The notes under the pieces were generated by a model. That model did no database searches. It had not been told where the DNA came from and saw only the letters and a program-made list of their open reading frames with translations. Positions 6,314 to 9,775 of a DNA stretch of 9,775 bases are shown here, one piece after another. The stretch is from positions 1 to 9,775 of the forward strand of contig JACPHN010000080.1 in assembly GCA_016188575.1 (NCBI GenBank), read 5' to 3'. Made by a program: the position numbers and the translations under genes. This stretch comes from Candidatus Schekmanbacteria bacterium (GTDB lineage Bacteria; CSSED10-310; JACPHN01). The number at the start of each line of letters is the position of its first letter. The first letter of the stretch is position 1.

Positions 6314-7039
6314 CTACCTCCGCGGGGTTTTCTCGACCGCGCTATCCTCGTACGGCGGCACCGCGAGGTAGCCGTCCTCGACGGCGGCGCGGAACAGGCT
6401 GATCGCCGGTTCGTCGGTAGAGGCGCCCGGGCGCGACAGGTCGAAGACGTCGTAGAGCATCATTCCCAGATCCAGATTCACTGGGGCGCGGCGTGCCGGC
6501 GGCGCTCCCGGCTCGACCAGCTCGAAATACGCCGGAAACTCGCGGCACCCGAAGTACGGCTGATAGACGCACTTTCCCGTGGCCGCCCGGCGGCGAAACT
6601 GCGCCTCCATGCCCTGCAGTCCCCCCGCGTGCTCGGGCCACGGTCGAATCTCGGCGTGCAGGCAGTAGTGGACGTTCTTCAGCGCCATCGTTTGACGCTG
6701 CGTGCGCCCCTTCGCGTCTGTCCCGAGCAGACGTTCGTCGCCGTCCGCCCAGATGGGCTCCGCCAAGGTCGATTCGCGCATCCATTTTTGGACCGCCACC
6801 ATACTCACCTTCTCCTTGGTCTCGTTGCGCCGCAGGGCGATGTAGGCCGGCGGCGCCAGGATCTCGATCCCGGTGATCTGCCACCGCAGCTCGCGCGGCT
6901 TCGCGTAGATCGCCTCGTAGATCCCGCGCGCGGCCGAGGGGGTGATCACGGGGTAACTATAGCGTTCGACCTTGAGCTCGGGGCGGGTGAAGCAGGCGAG
7001 CTCGCCCCAAACCTCGAGAGCCTGGTCTTTTGGCTGCAC
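6314..7039 (-). CDS. cas5: Cas5c, I-C pre-crRNA endonuclease and Cascade subunit
   Basis: In I-C systems Cas5 takes over the Cas6 role: it cuts pre-crRNA in the repeat and stays on the 5' handle. The protein (241 aa from the GTG at 7039) shows VWGELACFTRPELKVERYSY near 8-27, TPSAARGIYEAIYAKP near 31-46, LRRNE, TMALKNVHYCLHAEIRP, FRRRA and YQPYFGCREFPAYFELVEPG, all I-C Cas5 hallmarks. The start is ambiguous: a GTG at 7045 abuts GGAGG (7045-7049), while the GTG at 7039 has the same motif at 5 nt, so 7039 is preferred. It follows the cas3 stop by 6-12 nt. The Tyr equivalent to the catalytic Tyr46 of the Bacillus halodurans enzyme seems present (EAIYAKP), but the adjacent Lys-His pair appears replaced by Gly-Met (LQGMEAQFRRR), judged against remembered sequences. 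Confidence 0.95.
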   Translation of the reverse strand: MQPKDQALEVWGELACFTRPELKVERYSYPVITPSAARGIYEAIYAKPRELRWQITGIEILAPPAYIALRRNETKEKVSMVAVQKWMRESTLAEPIWADGDERLLGTDAKGRTQRQTMALKNVHYCLHAEIRPWPEHAGGLQGMEAQFRRRAATGKCVYQPYFGCREFPAYFELVEPGAPPARRAPVNLDLGMMLYDVFDLSRPGASTDEPAISLFRAAVEDGYLAVPPYEDSAVEKTPRR

Positions 7040-7051
7040 GGGCACCTCCCT

Positions 7052-9223
7052 TCAGGCGATGAGACAATCGGGCTGATCCGGGACCGCGAGCCCGATCTCC
7101 GGAGAATAGTGTCGCTCCTCGAGATAGATGAACCAATCCTCGGCCACCTCCGCGGTGCCGCGTTGCGCACCGGCGAGTAGCGGCACCGGCTCGAGCCACC
7201 GCCGCACCGGGTCGCCCGGCCGCGGCCGGAACAGGCTGATGGCATGCGGGCGCGCCCGAGCCACCCAGCTCCGACTCACGCCCTCGCGGCGAACCTCGTC
7301 CGCCAGCTCCCGGTAGGCTTCCCGCGCGTAGGCAACGAGCACGTTGATCGCGTCGCGCTCGACAAGGCGATAGCGCTCGGCCACCTCCGCATAGCACTGA
7401 GCCTCGATTGCCTCGATCAACGTCTTTTTCTGGTGCTCAGGCCGGGAGACACCGTAGAGCTGCTCGTAATAGCGCCGGAGCAATGTCGGGTCGGAGATGT
7501 CCATCCCGGCGGCGCCACGTTCGCGGAAGAGGATTCTCGTCACGCTCGCGGCTTGCTCGTAGGCGCCATCCGGATAGGCGCGCTCGCCTGGGGAGTCGAG
7601 CGCGGGGATGAAGACGCGCAGCCGCCCGCCGGCTCGCCGGCCGTGCCGGTTGGCCCTGCCCGCCGCTTGCGCGACCGCCTCCAGCGGTCCCCAGGCGCGA
7701 TAGACGACGGGAAAATCGACATCGACCCCCGCCTCGACACATTGAGTCGAAACGAGCCGGCAAGGACGGCCTTCCCGAAGCGCCGTGGACGCAGTCTCCA
7801 GAACGGCGCGGCGATGGGCCGGACACAAGTTGGTCGAAAGGTGAAAAACCCCCGGCTGTCCGCGTTCTCGGAGCGCCGCGTGGAGGCGCAGCGCGTGCCG
7901 CTTGAGGTTGGTGACGCACAGAACCTGCGGCGTGTCGCAGAGCTCGCCGGCGAGCTCGTCCCAACCCAGCGCCGAATCCAGATCGCGCGGCCATTCGACC
8001 GCAACGCGCCGCGCTCGGGCGAACAGGGTGGCCGGCTCGGCCACGATCTCGCGGGGCACCCAGCCGACGCCCGCGAGCTTGCGAACCGCGCCGTCCAGGG
8101 TCGCGAATGCCGGCTGCGTCGCGGTGCTGAACAGCACCGTCGCTCCATACCGCTCCGCGAGCCGCGCCAGGGTCGCGAGCGTGGGCAGGCACAGCGCCAC
8201 CGGCAGCGTTTGCACCTCGTCGCACAGGATGACGCTCCGAGCCAGCCGGTGAAGCTTCCGGCAAGCCGCGGGACGACTGGCGTGCAGCGACTCGAGAAGC
8301 TGCACGGAGGTGGTGACCACAAAGGGCGCGTCCCAGTTCTCACTGAGCTCGCGACGCCGCCGCGCCACCTCGGAGTCGATCTCCAAGTCGGATGCTGTCC
8401 CCCGCGTCCCGCTCAAACTGTGGTGCTCGAGCACCCACTCATCCACCTCCTTCGCGCTCGCGACCCCCGCCAGTACGTCCCGATACGTGGCGGCGGTCTG
8501 ATCGATGATGCTCAAATAGGGGAGCACTGACACGATTCGGCGCAGCCCGTGGAGGCGAGCATGCTCGAGAGCGAATGCGAGCATCGACAACGTCTTACCG
8601 GAGCCGGTCGGAGCCGTGAGCGTGAACAAACCCGGCGGCAACGTGGCGGCCTCCAGGCAGGCGCGGAACAGCTCGGCGCGCAGATCGAGCATGGCCGGCG
8701 AGGCGCCGGCGCGGGCGGCGAGCGCGGCGACATGCGCGTGCAGCGCTGCGAGGCAGCGGTCGGGCGCCAGTGCCGCCCCGGGACGACGGTGCCCGGCCGG
8801 CACGTCCGGTGCGCGGCGGAAATGCGCCTCGGTCTCCAGGAAATCCGCGTCAACCAGCGCCGAGAACAGCATTCTGACATCGAGCATCACCGCGGCCGGC
8901 GCACCTTCGGCGCGTTCGCGATATTCGTTGTCGGGGAGATCGTCGAGCCCGGGCAGAATCACCCCGTCCGCGACCAGCCGCCGCGTCAGCTCCGGATGGT
9001 CCGGCGAGGACAGTCGCAGGCCAAGCGGATGATCCTTCGCCAGCCGCGACGGACACAGGTCCCTCAGCGCTGCGCCAGCTCCCCGTTGCAACCCCAGATG
9101 ATGGCCCTGAATGGAGAGCGCGACGCCGATCCCCTTCTGCTTATAGCGGTCGAGCGCTTCCCACGCTCCGGCGGACCAGTGATCGATGCGCCGCTCCAGG
9201 CCATCCAGACGCCGTGCGAACAA
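7052..9223 (-). CDS. cas3: Cas3 helicase-nuclease, main body (5' part frameshifted away)
   Basis: Cas3 is recruited by Cascade to nick, unwind and degrade target DNA. This open frame of 723 codons holds the end of the HD domain (RRIDHWSAGA at 11-20, QGHH at 39-42) and a full superfamily 2 helicase: Walker A APTGSGKT (204-211), DEVQ (335-338, the usual I-C form of the DEAD/H box), FSTATQ (365-370) and QAAGRANRHG (519-528). The first codon at 9223 is a TTG with no ribosome binding site; it is simply where a permissive start falls and is not a credible start. The sequence just upstream in this frame continues the HD domain (GLLHDLGKYGDL) up to about 9270, where the true N-terminus lies in another frame. 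The intact gene would run from 9450 to 7052 and give 795 aa. As sequenced it would be mistranslated or not made. Confidence 0.93.
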   Translation of the reverse strand: MFARRLDGLERRIDHWSAGAWEALDRYKQKGIGVALSIQGHHLGLQRGAGAALRDLCPSRLAKDHPLGLRLSSPDHPELTRRLVADGVILPGLDDLPDNEYRERAEGAPAAVMLDVRMLFSALVDADFLETEAHFRRAPDVPAGHRRPGAALAPDRCLAALHAHVAALAARAGASPAMLDLRAELFRACLEAATLPPGLFTLTAPTGSGKTLSMLAFALEHARLHGLRRIVSVLPYLSIIDQTAATYRDVLAGVASAKEVDEWVLEHHSLSGTRGTASDLEIDSEVARRRRELSENWDAPFVVTTSVQLLESLHASRPAACRKLHRLARSVILCDEVQTLPVALCLPTLATLARLAERYGATVLFSTATQPAFATLDGAVRKLAGVGWVPREIVAEPATLFARARRVAVEWPRDLDSALGWDELAGELCDTPQVLCVTNLKRHALRLHAALRERGQPGVFHLSTNLCPAHRRAVLETASTALREGRPCRLVSTQCVEAGVDVDFPVVYRAWGPLEAVAQAAGRANRHGRRAGGRLRVFIPALDSPGERAYPDGAYEQAASVTRILFRERGAAGMDISDPTLLRRYYEQLYGVSRPEHQKKTLIEAIEAQCYAEVAERYRLVERDAINVLVAYAREAYRELADEVRREGVSRSWVARARPHAISLFRPRPGDPVRRWLEPVPLLAGAQRGTAEVAEDWFIYLEERHYSPEIGLAVPDQPDCLIA

Positions 9224-9450
9224 ATCACCGTACTTGCCCAGGTCGTGGAGCAGGCCGGCGACACGCGCCTCCGACTCGGCTCCGACTCGGCTCCGAAGGC
9301 CGCGGCGTAGCCGCCCGCCGTACGCGCAACCGCTTCGAGATGATCGCGAAGCGGATCGCCCTGGCCGAGGGAGTTGCGGGAATGCGCCAGATACCGCGCG
9401 CCCGTGGGTGCTAGCGCCCCGTGGTCCTCCATCGCGAATCCGCCTCCCAT
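9064..9450 (-). pseudogene. cas3: Cas3 N-terminal HD fragment, frameshifted by an 11-bp duplication
   Basis: This is the real beginning of cas3. The ATG at 9450 has GGAGGA at 9456-9461, 5 nt upstream, and the protein starts MGGGFAMEDHGALAPTGARY, followed by LAHS (His23) and DPLRDHLEAVA (His37), the first HD-domain histidines of I-C Cas3. At about residue 57, after AFGAESE, the frame passes through a duplicated 11-bp unit and continues as unrelated sequence (PSRRRVSPACSTTW) to a stop at 9064, giving a 128-residue product lacking the HD pair and the helicase. Removing one unit gives AFGAESEARVAGLLHDLGKY and joins the downstream frame exactly. An upstream in-frame extension to 9726 exists but lacks a ribosome binding site. 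Confidence 0.88.
9269..9290. repeat. 11-bp exact tandem duplication inside cas3
   Basis: CTCCGACTCGG at 9269-9279 is repeated exactly at 9280-9290, and the first six bases recur at 9291-9296. Eleven is not a multiple of three, so the second copy shifts the cas3 frame. Tandem copies of this size can be gained or lost by replication slippage, so the change could be reversible. An assembly error is the main alternative. Confidence 0.93.
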
Positions 9451-9474
9451 GCCGTTCCTCCGTTCACCGGGTAG

Positions 9475-9756
9475 CCGCGTTGTCGCGAAGTCGGAGCATA
9501 CAGACGCCACTGGCGAACCGCAAGCAAAGTAGACCACCTGAGCCTCCCCCCCACTGTCCGGGCGCTGAAGAGCGAGCGGCGCCGGCGCCTGGCCGAGCAT
9601 TACGGAATCCCGACCAATACGGATGCTGGCCTTCAGGCCGGCGACATGTTTGGGCGGGGTTTGGACCCACGAGTTGCGCATCGCCTGGCACGCGCCCCCA
9701 AAGGCGAGAGCTTGCAGTTCTCCCACGGCGAGTTGCCCGCTCGGGACACCTTTTGA
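9475..9756 (+). other. Open frame on the opposite strand, possible gene remnant
   Basis: A plus-strand frame is open from 9475 to a TGA at 9754-9756. Its last 70 codons read like a protein end: LKSERRRRLAEHYGIPTNTD, then AGLQAGDMFGRGLDPRVAHR, then LARAPKGESLQFSHGELP, ending ARDTF. It has no start codon in a sensible place and no ribosome binding site; the only ATG is internal, in GDMFGRG. G or C at third codon positions looks lower than in the cas genes. It could be the 3' remnant of a gene truncated when the cas locus arrived, or chance. I do not recognise the family. The remaining 19 bases to the window edge show nothing. Confidence 0.22.
9495..9523 (-). promoter_or_regulatory. Weak sigma70-like promoter candidate for the cas operon
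   Basis: On the minus strand TTGCGG (9518-9523) and TATGCT (9495-9500) are separated by 17 nt. The matches to consensus are 3 of 6 and 4 of 6. The predicted transcription start would lie about 40 nt before the cas3 ATG. It is plausible by position but weak by sequence. Confidence 0.3.
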
Positions 9757-9775
9757 CAGGGATTTCGCGCCTCCG

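Noticed and set aside
4527-6371. A 614-codon plus-strand open frame across cas8c, and similar long plus-strand frames at 3152-4645, 2962-3825, 5798-7180 and 7244-8530.
   Set aside because: They are antisense shadows of the cas genes in GC-rich DNA: Arg/Pro/Ala-rich, no ribosome binding sites, and the minus strand carries clear families with catalytic motifs.
9451-9726. In-frame upstream extension of cas3 to an ATG at 9726, or a separate minus-strand gene there.
   Set aside because: No Shine-Dalgarno at 9726, while GGAGGA lies 5 nt before 9450, where the HD domain naturally begins.

Overview
The window holds an almost complete type I-C (Dvulg) CRISPR-Cas locus from a very GC-rich bacterium. 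The Cas proteins read like those of high-GC Pseudomonadota, but the sequence does not fix the taxon. Everything confidently coding lies on the minus strand in the canonical I-C order: cas3, cas5c, cas8c (with an internal cas11c start), cas7, cas4, cas1, cas2, then the repeat-spacer array at the left edge.

Layout from right to left, in the direction of transcription. 9451-9775 is the operon upstream region, with one weak promoter candidate and a short plus-strand open frame that may be a gene remnant. 9450-7052 is cas3, but its HD nuclease domain is split by an exact tandem duplication of 11 bp at 9269-9290; removing one copy restores a 795-residue Cas3. 7039-6314 is cas5c, 6308-4554 cas8c, 4561-3530 cas7, 3513-2812 cas4, 2815-1784 cas1 and 1754-1464 cas2. 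Gaps within the operon are 29 nt or less and several genes overlap. 1463-1025 is a gene-poor gap that contains a diverged copy of the CRISPR repeat at 1050-1080. 1024-332 is an unrecognised 230-residue helical protein with an excellent ribosome binding site. 331-188 is a leader-like region with an inverted repeat and a repeat-like sequence next to the array. 150-1 is the array, which runs off the left edge.

How it works together: Cas5c, Cas7, Cas8c and the internally initiated Cas11c would form the I-C Cascade. Cas3 would be recruited to degrade targets, and Cas4-Cas1-Cas2 would add spacers. As sequenced, Cas3 has no continuous HD-helicase frame, so interference should be off unless the 11-bp unit is lost, while crRNA production and adaptation could still run. 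The most unusual part is the non-cas gene between cas2 and the array, with a degenerate CRISPR repeat ending 25 nt before its start codon. That arrangement suggests a gene tied to, or regulated by, the CRISPR machinery.
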